DNA from: Massospora cicadina
Lineage: Eukaryota; Entomophthoromycota; Entomophthoromycetes; Entomophthorales; Entomophthoraceae
NCBI GenBank assembly: GCA_022478985.1
Contig: JAKSZP010013339.1
Location: 1-64,000 of the forward strand
DNA: 64,000 nucleotides
Direction: 5' to 3'
Below are positions 1 to 10,093 of the stretch, one piece after another. Below the pieces are notes generated by a model. That model was not told the DNA's origin and searched no databases. It saw nothing but the letters and a program-made list of their open reading frames with translations. Each line of letters begins with the position of its first letter. Positions within the stretch are counted from its first letter, which is position 1. The translations under genes and the position numbers were made by a program.

Positions 1-429
1 TAATATATGGTTGTACAAAATTAACTAAATATTCTTATGTGTTGGCCTGACTCTCCTGAAGTCTTTGGGCCAAAGCAGCCATGGTGGCTTCTCTATATTT
101 TTGATAAATTTTGTTCTTCAGTGCTTGATCCTTCATGTAATAAAATAGACCAAAGCTCATGTCAATTGTTGAAGAACCAACCTGGTAGCCTCAAAACAGG
201 GTTTCCAGCATTTCCTTGATGTTAGCCTGGGTAAACTCAGCCAGATTAGAAGGTAAAGTTGGGCCTGTTCCAGTCGCTATTAGCTCTAATGAGTATCTGT
301 TCCCTCTTCATTGTCAGAACGATTTGAGGTAAAATGTTCAATAAACTGAACATTGCTTGTTTCCATTTCATTGTCGCTGTACTTTTGGGCAAATTCTGAA
401 AGCTGATCATCCATATTCATATTAAGGTA
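1..429 (-). pseudogene. gag N-terminus of minus-strand LTR element T1 (partial)
   Basis: Reading the minus strand from the ATG near 429 gives an acidic, Gln/Asn/Glu-rich protein starting MNMDDQLSEFAQ, which continues through two in-frame stops (near 293 and 195) toward the window edge. Its start lies just inside a primer-binding-site-like sequence and an LTR, the normal place for gag. The stretch after the second stop is helical in character (KNKIYQKYREATMAALAQ). No domain that names it is visible. Family assignment rests on position next to the PBS and LTR and is an inference. The gene is truncated by the window start. Confidence 0.5.
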
Positions 430-439
430 GCTTTTTTTT

Positions 440-455
440 CTTTGAGTGAGCACCA
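440..455 (-). other. primer binding site of T1
   Basis: On the minus strand this reads TGGTGCTCACTCAAAG. It sits next to the inner end of a putative LTR (TG at 459) and shares TGGTGCTCACT with the PBS of three other elements in this window. Known biology: the PBS pairs with a tRNA 3' end, so it begins TGG. Confidence 0.55.
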
Positions 456-458
456 AAA

Positions 459-1162
459 TGTTAAGCTTTCAGCCAATGGTGCAAGCTAAAATAACTTAAC
501 AGTAAAATTGAGGATATAAACTCACTTTTTCAAATGAAACTCCTGCTCATAATTGGGAAGTAGATTCTCAATAATCCTCAATAATAGCCAAGTAACTCTG
601 GTATGCTCACCGTTCTTAAGTCTACTGGCACCAACAAATACAAGACCTTCTGTCTTTGTACAAAATCAGGAAATTATTCCTCTATAATTGGGACTACTTC
701 TCTGGCAGGCAACTATGTACTTCTCTTAGGGAAGAATAAACACACACAACTATCTAATATAGATGTAATGGCAACAGATACAAATATCTGACAGATGACA
801 GATGGATAATAATTAATAAACTAAGCGACAGTAGTTATTAATGATCAATAAAATAGTAAATGATGATTAATTAATTGATGTTTTATTAATTGGCCAGGCG
901 CCAGTATTATATACCTCTCAGGCATCTCCTGGCTGAACTCATCTATTAGATGAGTTCATTCATATTATGCCAATCCTCTGCTGGTCATGGCAATAATTAT
1001 GAAAAATCCCCAAGTCAATTCAGCCCATGAATTGACTAAAAATAACAATCATTTCAGCCCGATTGGAGGCAATTTTACTCTCATAATTGGGATGACTTTG
1101 GGTTTTGAACTCAACATCAAAATCTTCCTGATTAGAGCTACATCATAACTCGACATCTAACA
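459..1162 (-). repeat. putative 5' LTR of T1
   Basis: The segment starts TGTTAAGC and ends ATCTAACA on the plus strand, so it has TG...CA ends with short inverted TGTTA/TAACA termini. A TATATAA motif lies on the minus strand near 910. The partner LTR would be outside the window, so the outer boundary at 1162 cannot be confirmed by comparison. About 704 bp, similar to other LTRs here. Confidence 0.4.
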
Positions 1163-1440
1163 ATAAATGGGGAATAAAAAATATATGATCATAAAAGATG
1201 ATGCACCCCAATTCAGGACATCAGCAGGCCTCTCAATAGCACTAATAAATTGAACCCAACTTCCACCTTAGTGCATTAAGATTAATGTACTAATTTAGGA
1301 GGTGCAATTTAGTTAATGCCGTGGGACCACTTTGCACCCAAGTGTACCCATAATCGGCCATAATATAATATCATAGCTATCATTAGCTACAATAATTGAG
1401 CACTTTAAGTGCAATTAGAGCGGTTATGAGGTGAATCTGA
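1163..1440. other. AT-rich spacer, no gene seen
   Basis: No coding stretch, repeat or RNA signal that I can support. It separates the T1 LTR from the chromovirus remnant T2. Confidence 0.4.
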
Positions 1441-3295
1441 TTTATCAAATTATGCAGATGAATTGGGAGAATCAAAGAATTCATCAATGGAAGTAATCTA
1501 TCAGCATTGATGGTTTTCTCAAAGGGTTTATTTTTGAGTCAACCATCAAATCTAACACCCTTGCCCTATTTACATTTTCCTATGAGTTCACCAAGGGAAA
1601 GGAGAATGGTTTGGCGGATGCTTTGAGCTGCAACCCTGCTTTGGCTCCCAATCCAAAGGAGGTAGAGATTCACAACTCTCAGTTGATGATTCCCTCAGAT
1701 ATGATTCTGCCTCAACTTCCTAAGTCTACAATACATACGCCAGCGAATGCAGCAGAATATAGCATGTTTAAGAAGGTAGTTCTTTCTCAGCCATTATCAG
1801 CTATATATGCTGTTGTTCTTGCTAAGAGTGCTCTAAATCAGGAGGACTTATCCAGGGGATATCACATGAAGGATGAGATGGTGTGGTTTCAGGGACATCT
1901 ATGGGTTCCTGCTGGACCACTGCGCTTGGAGATCATCCAGGGCCATCATGATGGAATCACTGTTGGTCATCCTGGGAAAAAGCAAAAACCTTGGAGTTGA
2001 TATGACGCACTTACAATTGGAAGGGCTTGCCTGTTCAGGTAGGGCGGTATTGCAAAGAGTGCTTGATCTGCAATCAGATGAAACCCAATTGGCAACCTTT
2101 ATCAGGGTTGCTGGTACCAGTCCAAAAGGCTGAAGGACCCTGGAGTTCCCTATCAGTGGATTTCATTGTGGAGTTACCTGTTTCAGATGGGTATGATGCA
2201 ATAATGGTGGTGGTGGACCACTTTACAAAGTTCGCTCACTTTATTCCTTGCAGAACAACTATAACTGCCGCTGAAATGGCTAGGCTTTTCGTCACCCATG
2301 TATTTGCACTTCATGGGGTTCCTCAAGAAATTATTAGTGACCGGGGACCCCAGTTCACCTCCATCTTTTGGGAAGAGTTGTGTAAGACTCTTCAGATCCG
2401 CCCCTGCCATTCAACAGCATATCACCCCCAATCTGATGGGCAGACTGAGCGAGTGAATCAGTGTTTGGAACAATTTCTGCGTTGTTACACCACCGCAGAC
2501 CATTCAGATTGGGTTCCTCACCTTCCCATGGCTCAGTTTAGTTACAACAACACTTTGCATTCCTCAATCAGTTGTTCACCCTTTTTTGCTAACCACGGCT
2601 TTAACCCTGCGTTTAGCATGGAGCCCAGCTGTAATTCTAAAGTGGAAGCAGTGCAGGACTTTGCCAAGACTCTCAAGAAGGTTCATCAAGGGGTGTCTAC
2701 GAGTTTGGAGGTGGCTATGCTGGTTTATAAGGAGAATGATGATGGAAAGTGCTGAGTGGGACCAGCATACAAGGAAGGGGATCTTGTGATGCTTGATGCT
2801 CGCAACATCCCTATCAAGCAACCATGCAAAAAGTTGGGTCCAAAGAGGATTGGTCCTTACCAGGTAGTTAGAAAGGTGGGACATGCCTCATACCAGTTGG
2901 ATCTTCCCTCAGCGTTTCAGATCTTCTCCATCTTCCATGAAAGCAAGTTGACCCTGTTTGAAGGCCCTCCTCCTGTGACCCCTGAGTCTTATCTTGTGGA
3001 TGGGGCATTGGAATGGGAAGTGGAGGAGATAGTAGCCTCTCGCTGGGTTAAGCGACGCCTTGAGTACTTGGTATCATGGAAAGGGTTTGACGCAGCAGAG
3101 AACAGCTGGGTTCTGGCACAGGATTGTGTACATGCCCAAGACCTGATCAAATCATTTCATAATCATTTCCCTGAGGTGGCAGGATCTCAGCCAAAGCCAG
3201 CTGTTGCTGCTATGAAGTTGCCACCAGCACATAAGAACTTCTTCTTAGCGAACGCCCCTGGAGGGGGGTGGAGCCCAAAAAGGAGGAGAGGGTAA
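1440..3295 (+). pseudogene. T2: 3' part of chromovirus pol (RNase H end, integrase, chromodomain)
   Basis: Remnant of a Ty3/gypsy chromovirus. From about 1590 the frame reads EFTKGKENGLADALS, the usual C-terminal end of RNase H. The integrase zinc finger follows (HH...GHPG near 1950, then CKECLIC near 2050), interrupted by a frameshift near 1980 and a TGA at 2001. The integrase core at 2027-2755 keeps all three catalytic acidic residues: Asp in SVDFI, Asp in ISDRGPQF, Glu in GQTERVNQ. A stop at 2753 precedes the C-terminal part (2756-3295). That part holds an SH3-like integrase tail (LGPKRIGPYQVV) and a chromodomain (ALEWEVEEI...LEYLVSWKG...ENSWV), which in this class directs integration to heterochromatin. 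gag, protease and reverse transcriptase are missing, so it is a 5'-truncated copy. Confidence 0.9.
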
Positions 3296-3720
3296 TGTCA
3301 TGGTTGGATGACATGATAGTAGGCACTGATGCTAGGAACAAGGCTGGGCGACAGGAGGCCCAGAAGATGAAGCTTCAGGCTCTTCCTGACTTGAAGCACA
3401 CCTTAGATTGACGCTGGGTGTAAGCCAAGCAAGCTCAGGTTGATACTAAGGGTGTGCAAAATGCCCAGCCTCCTATTTCAGCTCAGGTCTTAAAACAAAC
3501 GATTTACATTTTGAATAAAGACGGTTCCATTAGCTTGGTTGGAGAACAAGGGTTCGAGTCCCACTCCAGCTATGAGATTTTGGATTTTTGGTAAAATAAG
3601 GCTTCAATCGATTACTTGAGTGAAGGCCCTTTTGGTGTATTTTACCAAAACGGATGGAAGCGTCTGTTTATTGGAATGTCAAGGCTTTGGCGCATTGCCG
3701 CAGAACCCAAATTTCCCAAT
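3296..3720 (+). repeat. probable 3' LTR / 3' flank of T2
   Basis: Directly after the pol stop comes a purine tract (aaaaaggaggagaggg) and then TGTCATGG, the expected polypurine tract followed by LTR start. The LTR's outer end cannot be fixed because the 5' partner is absent. The stretch also carries the tRNA-like fragment listed separately. No coding sequence seen. Confidence 0.5.
3522..3571 (+). other. tRNA-like fragment without anticodon arm
   Basis: Contains a D-arm/A-box-like TAGCTTGGTTGG (3531-3542) followed only 8 nt later by a perfect B-box-like GGTTCGAGTCC (3551-3561) inside a GGG...CCC T-arm. The anticodon arm of a normal tRNA is missing, so this is not a functional tRNA. It may be a tRNA-derived SINE head or a deleted pseudogene. 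Confidence 0.45.
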
Positions 3721-3949
3721 TCATTTTAAATATGTTTTTGTGATCAACACTCCTTGTTGATCGACTTGCTTAATAAAAAACACCCCATTATTTTACGTTT
3801 TCTAATGGTTCCTTGGGCAACCCTGGTGGTGGACCTCTTTGGGGAGGTCTCCAACCATGTAGGCCACTACCTTATCTCACAATTTACCAAGATCCCAGGG
3901 GCACCTGTGGGCCGCCCAGGTCCCCTCCAGATTGAGGCACCCAAAGCCT

Positions 3950-6900
3950 CTGACATCAAGCTGCACTTGATTATGGACGCCCCTCTGGGGTCCACTCAAG
4001 CAGTGTTGTTTCTTACTTACCTGGTATTTTATGTTGCTGTTTATATACTTGCCTGGGGTACCTTTTGTACTGGCACTGCTCGAGGTGCTTGTATTCCCAT
4101 TCTTTTAACAGCTAGTTTCCTAGCAATGTGGGTTTGCATCCCACATCACCTTGCTGGGAACGAGAGAGTTACAGATACTCTCTTGACAGTCTTGGGAGAC
4201 TTCTTCAGGTTCACCTTATGCCATCTTTCCTCCTCCCTGACTGTCCATTATGCTTGGTTAGACATTTCTCTGTTGGTCCTGGGACAGTTCCCTCATCCAT
4301 TGTGTAAGATTTGGGGTTTAGATTTATAAACAGTTCATCATCTGCTTTGGGTCATTTTGCAGTTTCCCATTCCCACGCTTCTCTATGTGCCAGGTCTAAT
4401 TCTTGTTGCTGGCGTTTCATATCTGCTACCTCCATTAAGTTGCATGGGATCCATTCTCTGGCTTTTGGGCAGAGGAATGTCTTGGTACCCACCTTGGTGA
4501 TTCCCCCTGATGGGGTCATATTTGTATTCCCATTGTAGTTTTACCTTTATGATGGTGACATTGAACCATTGTGTGGCCAGTCTGGTAGCAGAACTGGCAC
4601 ACTTGTTTGGCATCCTCCTGTTTGACATATACTACCCTATTGAGGCCAGGCAGGTGGATGAATCTGGGTAGAGCAATTTTGTTCAGTTTCATCCAGGGTG
4701 CCAGTTTGTACAGTGCTTCCACTGTCTGAGGGTGGAGGCACTTTGTGATGTAATTGCCACCAGCTTGCCAGAATTCTTGTACTTTCCCATAGTATGACAA
4801 TCTGGTCCAGATTGCTTTGTGCACCCACTCCCATTCACGATTGGTGGGGAGGTTCTGGAAGGTTACCCACCTTGCAGTTTGGTTGGCATATCTGGTTGGC
4901 TCCATTTGCAGATAAATCCCCTTGTACTTGATGCCAATTTCGAGGAGCTTCTTGTGGTCCAACTTGCCTGGGATCACTATATCTATATAGCCCCATTTGG
5001 GTAACCAGTGATGATCAAAGTCCCCTCCAGCTAGGACTTCATCTAATTCCTGATAAATTGACAATATCAGGTTGGACCATTCTTCCTCCTCCACTAGTTG
5101 CAGGTGGATTTGGATAGCATCTTTTAGGTATGATTTTGGTGCCTGGCAATCTGTAAAGCCCCTGCTGATCAATTGACAGATGTATTTGATGTGGCTCCCT
5201 GCTCTGTTCCAGGTGTTGTCTTTGGTATGCGCTGCTGCGGCGCTGTAAGATTTGGTTTTTGCGCTTGGTTTGGGTACTTTGGTGGGGGTCTTTCCTTTCA
5301 AAATCCAACTTACTGATTTGTCAAGGCTGAATCCCCAGCTGAGGAACGCTTTGATCTGGCAAATGTTGATACCATGGCGGTTGATACTTCTAGCCATTTG
5401 CACTCTGATCTCTAGGCTCTGCCACTCTAGGGCCTCCAATGGTGAGAACCCCAGTCAGTACCACTTGAGAGCAGATTCTGGGCTGCACGTTGGGTGGAGG
5501 TATTGTTGAAGGACCTCCAGTGTAATTGAGCTATGCTGGCACCAGTCCCTTACTGTAACACTATTCCAGCCCCCATCTGTAAATACCCATGCCATGTCTG
5601 CCAGAACACCCGCTTCACTCCATTGGAAATGCTTCTGAGGGGTGAAGCCTTTCAGCGGCATATGGGGCTGCTAACATCAGTTCTGGGAAGGATTGCTTCC
5701 AATCCCAGATAGTTTTGATGTGGATCCCCACTTTGAGCCATTCTCAGCCCAAGTCTGGGGTTGTGACCCCTTTCATCGCTGTTGCCACCTGTGGTGAGAT
5801 CTCATGTTCCATCCACAGTTGGGCTGATTGGGGGTGAACCCCGCTGCATCCCAGTCTGCAGCCTCAGCAAGAGTTGTGGCGTCACACCAGATTTTCCACT
5901 TTTCAATCAGGAATGGTCAGCCTCTAAGAGTTTCTTGAATTGGTTTAGTCACCCCCAGCTCTGCCCATTTGTGCACTAGGTCCATACTGGCCCCTGCTTG
6001 GAACCAGTATTTCATCTCCATTGGTGTGAATCCATTGGCAGACCAGTTGATGGCCTCTTCCAGTGACCAATCCTAAAAGGGTCCCCATTCCACCACCTTT
6101 TCCTTTGTCCAGCCCACTTTCATCAGGTCTGATGCAGTGGCTGGTGGAATTTGGGTGTATGACCAGTGTAAGGCCTCAGTTGCCTTGAACCTGGCCATGA
6201 TCCATGGTAGTGCCTCCTCTGGGGAGAAAGTAATGTTATACCATTCCAGTGCCATGTCCACTGGAATGGAGTGTTGGGCCCATTTGAGGGCCGTAGATGC
6301 ATTTGGGAATTGTTTAGTGTACTTGGCTAAATTTGTTGGGTTGAGGCCCAAGCTCCTGACAGCTTGGGCATATTGTGCTGTAATGCCCACCTTATTGTAC
6401 TCCATCACATTTAATAGGTCAATGCCAGCCTCCATCCAGGCTTTTGCATCTGCCAGTTTTAAATCTTCATGGATTGTGGCCTCTATCACCTTGTAGTCCA
6501 TGGGGATTTTCATCCATTCCAGGGCATCTTCAGTTTGAACTTGGGATGCCTTGAATTGTACTGCCATGTCAATCAAGATTTGGGTGTTAAGCCAGCATTT
6601 GGCTGCTCTGGCAGAAAATTTATGGACATGCCATATAGCTGTGATGGCTGGCTTGATACCTTTAGAGACCCACTGAGTCACCATAGAGTACAGAAACTGG
6701 AGGGCCTCCCATTGTTTGACCTCATGGGTGGACATGCCTCAACATGCTAACATGTCTGACTGGATTGGTGTAAATTTTACTGGGGCCCTGGCCATTGACT
6801 TGACCGCTGTTGGGGTTTCCACCCTTCTGGTAATACTTTTAGTTTTTTTGCTGAACACTCTCAGGTGTCCAATCCCTCAGATTTGGTCCCCAATATAGTT

Positions 6901-7757
6901 TCACCCCCTGCCTTGGTTGGTCCCCAATGGATCATCTTGGGTCAGTGATTGGCTATTCAGGATCAGCCATCAATGCATTGTTGATCTAGGGCCCCCTGTC
7001 AGCATGCATTCATTTGTCAGGGATTGTGCCTGATAGCATATCAGGAATCCTGCCTGATAAATTACTCATGTTGCTAAATTGATTTTGGTTGGGGACCATT
7101 CACCCCCCAACTGGGCTTTTTCAGAATTGGAGCCTGACTTGTACTTCACTCAAATACCTGAGCAGATTTGGTAAGTTTCTCCATGTCAGAAGAAAACTTT
7201 TTATTGCTTGGCTCTGTTGGTTTGAACTACCAATTTTTGATATTTGAATCCAAGTCAGTGTCAGATCCTACCAATACTTCATCTGGGTTTTTTGTTTTAT
7301 TTGCAATAATTTTCTCACCCTGTGAGGCCCCAGTCCCCCCTGCTGATTGAGGTTCAATGGGGAATATTCCCAACTCCACTGTTCTCAGCATCAGGCCTCA
7401 CTCCCAGAAGGTTTCTCTTGTCATCTGGGTGTCAGTGGTCATTGATCCTAAGGAGTCAACCCCATCATCTGCACTAGTCATTAGGGCTCTGTGACCCATC
7501 AATGCGTTTGCATGTTTTGTCATCATTTGTGTTGCCAGATTGTTACTTGACATGCACATGGTAAATTGCCCTTCCCCATTTCTAGTCATGTTGGGGCATG
7601 GGCCAGCGGGAAGGTCATCAGATGGTACGTCCATCATAGCATCCTTTGTATTATTATTAAAAATTAATATTGGTGCAGGCAAGTCGTCTGTTTCTATATG
7701 CTGCGCACAGATAGGCAGATAGACTTCCCTACGCTTGGGTGGTTGGCCTTTGTTCAC
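3950..7757 (-). pseudogene. T3: Gag/ORF1-like protein with 13-residue repeats and CCHC knuckle
   Basis: A long decayed minus-strand gene. A polar N-terminal part (from 7757) leads into about 37 tandem 13-residue repeats (about 6735 to 5275), consensus [AV]xxWxxxG[FI]xPxx, for example ALEWYNITFSPEE and AINWSANGFTPME. A Lys/Pro/Ala linker follows (about 5280-5200), then a conserved-looking domain (VTFQNLPTNREWEWV near 4840). It ends in one zinc knuckle, C-x2-C-x4-H-x4-C, at 4558-4599 and a basic tail. The open pieces 6073-6735, 5455-5661 and 4516-5439 share one frame. The stops between them sit at repeat positions where Trp or Arg would be expected, and two compensating frameshifts lie near 5830 and 5660. 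The knuckle suggests a nucleic-acid-binding ORF1p/Gag of a retroelement. No reverse transcriptase follows before 3296, so the element is truncated or non-autonomous. Family unrecognised. Confidence 0.65.
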
Positions 7758-7859
7758 TGCTCTATATAATTGCAGTGCATTCTGGCAGTTGGTTGCTCTC
7801 TCAGTTCTTGTTCAATTCACATTTGCTATAAAAAGTGATATATGTGAGAGAGTTCCCAA

Positions 7860-8235
7860 TTATGCTAGAGGAGGTATTTTTTAAATCAATTGGACTTTAG
7901 ATTCAAAGTCTTGATTTAAATTAATTTACTAATTAGCCAAATGACCACTAACCACTTAACAAAACCATATAAAATATCAAATCAAACAAATTTAAACTGC
8001 TCAGCTGTAACAATATAGCGAATATCATTGAAGTATATATAGGATTTTCACTTGTTACATATAAAACTTTTTATTTTACTATTAAAATAATATTTTTTAA
8101 AATTCATAAACCTTTCAGGCATGCACACAACAACTCACCAAAGTTTCATAACAATTGGATGAATGGTATAGGAATGCATTCAGGACATACAGACAGACAC
8201 ACAGAAATTCATTTTTATATATATAGATAGATAAT
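7860..8235 (+). mobile_element. 3' end of an RTE-like non-LTR retrotransposon
   Basis: The last 130 bases (about 8100-8232) follow the pattern of RTE-clade 3' ends: a CACCAAAGTTTCATAACAAT-type line, then CATACAGACAGACACACAG, then a T/A stretch ending in a short TAGA microsatellite (atagatagata). The upstream bases to 7860 are AT-rich and show no reading frame. It is a 5'-truncated copy. The identification rests on recall of RTE tails and was not checked by search. Confidence 0.65.
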
Positions 8236-9780
8236 CTCTACTTAAAACTATGAGAAATCATATATTCAGCTTTCTAAATCTCTTTGCACGCAAGTTCTAA
8301 CTACAAACCCTAATATGCATCTTGATTAACACTTACCAAATACTATGATGCTCGCCACATCTATCAGATATATGAGTCCTATCAGGCAATAGATGTTAGT
8401 ATCATTTCATCTTTTATTTTATTTAATATCAATATATTGATACAATATTAAATTATTGTTTAGATTATATAATTCTGCTATAAAGTACTTATTTTATATG
8501 CACAATAGACCATTCATCCTTCAATTTAATTTACAACTCATCATCGATAAACTTTGTTATCCAGTGTATTTAGATCCAGCTCCAAATTAAATTACATCCC
8601 ATGCGAAGAAAGTTGTTTATCCGCGGTAAGCATGTTAAATTTTTAGTTGCTACAATCAACAAAGCTTTGGTCTGAAACATTTGTAATAACGATAAACAAA
8701 TCCATCTGGGCTGTAGAGTTTCAGCGATAGAGTTTTCATTTACTTTATCCCAGGTCATCACTTTCTACCTTAAAGCTATTATTACTGAATAGACACTTAA
8801 TAAGCGCTCTACTGTAGTATATCTATATTTAAAATTCATTGATCAAAAATGAAGGATATCCGCTCATAAATTATCAACTTCTATATCTTGAATTAAGAGA
8901 ATAAAGTACCCGCCACAGCAATTTTACACCGCAGCTAGTCCACATAGTACTTTTGCACATATAGCTTTTCACTTGTTAATACTCCACAAATTTTTATCGT
9001 TTACTCTATAGTCATTAAAACTAAGTAGTAAAGTATTTGTATCGGGAGTTTTTTGCGCTAAACTGATCAAATTTGATACCAAACGTTTTAGGTAATATAT
9101 ACTTGTAAGCATGATAGATAAACAGGTAAATAACCATTAAAGGTATCATTAGATCTGAGGATAGTTACCCTCGCATCTATTTAAAACAACTCACTCTAGC
9201 TTGAAAAATGGCTGACCTTGATAATTAACATATGTACCGGCGTTGTATAAAACTTTTGCAGTCACACAAGCCTTTATGGAAACTGATGATAAATACATCG
9301 GCTGAGGTTTACATGTTAGCCAATTCGTTGTAAAGGCAGTGTGTCACAGTATATGTATATATTATACTGTGCCTGGAGTTTACCGCTATAAATTTTGGTC
9401 AGGTGCGCTGGTAGCTTTATCAGATACCATAGAAAGTCTAGTTAAGTTATCAAACCCCTTGTACAAAAATTAAAACTAAACTCGAGATAAGATTTAAAAA
9501 CTTAATCCACACCTATAAACTTGTGTAAGCCCATGTATCTGCTTATGAAAACTAAAGTTATAAAGGACTTTGAATGATATAAAGGTATCTGATAAGAATA
9601 GATTGAATAAAATATGCCTGACTGGGAGGAAATTATAGCACCCGCTGTAATTACAACATTCGCAAAGCTTGAAACCTATTTTAACTTGGAAGCATAAGAT
9701 AGGTTTGATGACCTCAAAAGCTTTAATAGGATTTCAACTTTCTATGGCAAACGGATTAGTCCAAATTTGGTAAATCGAAA
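8236..9780. other. AT-rich intergenic DNA
   Basis: No homology to the transposon families in the window is visible and no recognisable protein. The longest open stretch (8570-8761, minus, 63 codons) resembles no family I know. A perfect 9-bp inverted repeat, CACAGTATA...TATACTGTG with a 9-nt loop, lies at 9345-9371. A short or multi-intron gene cannot be excluded given the very short introns of the neighbour. Confidence 0.4.
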
Positions 9781-9785
9781 AGGGG

Positions 9786-9793
9786 TGACGTCA
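9786..9793. promoter_or_regulatory. CRE-like palindrome TGACGTCA
   Basis: Perfect 8-bp bZIP (CREB/ATF-type) palindrome about 300 bp upstream of the NPY1 start, in the context aaaaggggTGACGTCA. A near copy with the same left flank lies 103 bp downstream. The match is seen; binding is inference. Confidence 0.4.
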
Positions 9794-9888
9794 GGAACGG
9801 GCATGGAAAGGTATAGTTATAGTCTAAGTATTTTGATCCTAATTTGATTAAATTCTAAATATATTCTATATGATTTTTCCAAAAGGGA

Positions 9889-9896
9889 TGACGTCT
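9889..9896 (+). promoter_or_regulatory. second CRE-like site TGACGTCT
   Basis: Seven of eight bases of the CRE palindrome, context aaaagggaTGACGTC, nearly the same as the site at 9786. About 200 bp upstream of the NPY1 ATG. The repeated flank plus core suggests a paired bZIP site. Confidence 0.35.
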
Positions 9897-10093
9897 TACC
9901 CTATTATTCAACTTTAATATAGGCGATCATTAACCCTTACAAAAATTCTATAGCCAGCTGTTTGCCAGCGCAACCTTTTTACCATCCTATACATCTCGTT
10001 CAATCATCGAGCCATCTCGTTAGCTTTGATAAGTTGATCCTTTCAACTTTGCATCTTTACACCGAATTCATTTTTAAGATCGCGACGGTTTTG

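Noticed and set aside
3522..3571. Functional tRNA gene
   Set aside because: No anticodon arm and no acceptor pairing of full length.
3754..4329. 191-codon plus-strand frame with hydrophobic segments, resembling a membrane protein
   Set aside because: It lies antisense to the tail of the minus-strand repeat/knuckle gene, shows no recognised family, and its hydrophobicity follows from the opposite strand's polar codons.
9345..9371. Inverted repeat CACAGTATA/TATACTGTG as a terminator or small RNA
   Set aside because: Isolated and AT-rich, with no adjacent gene or T-run; chance palindromes are expected in such DNA.
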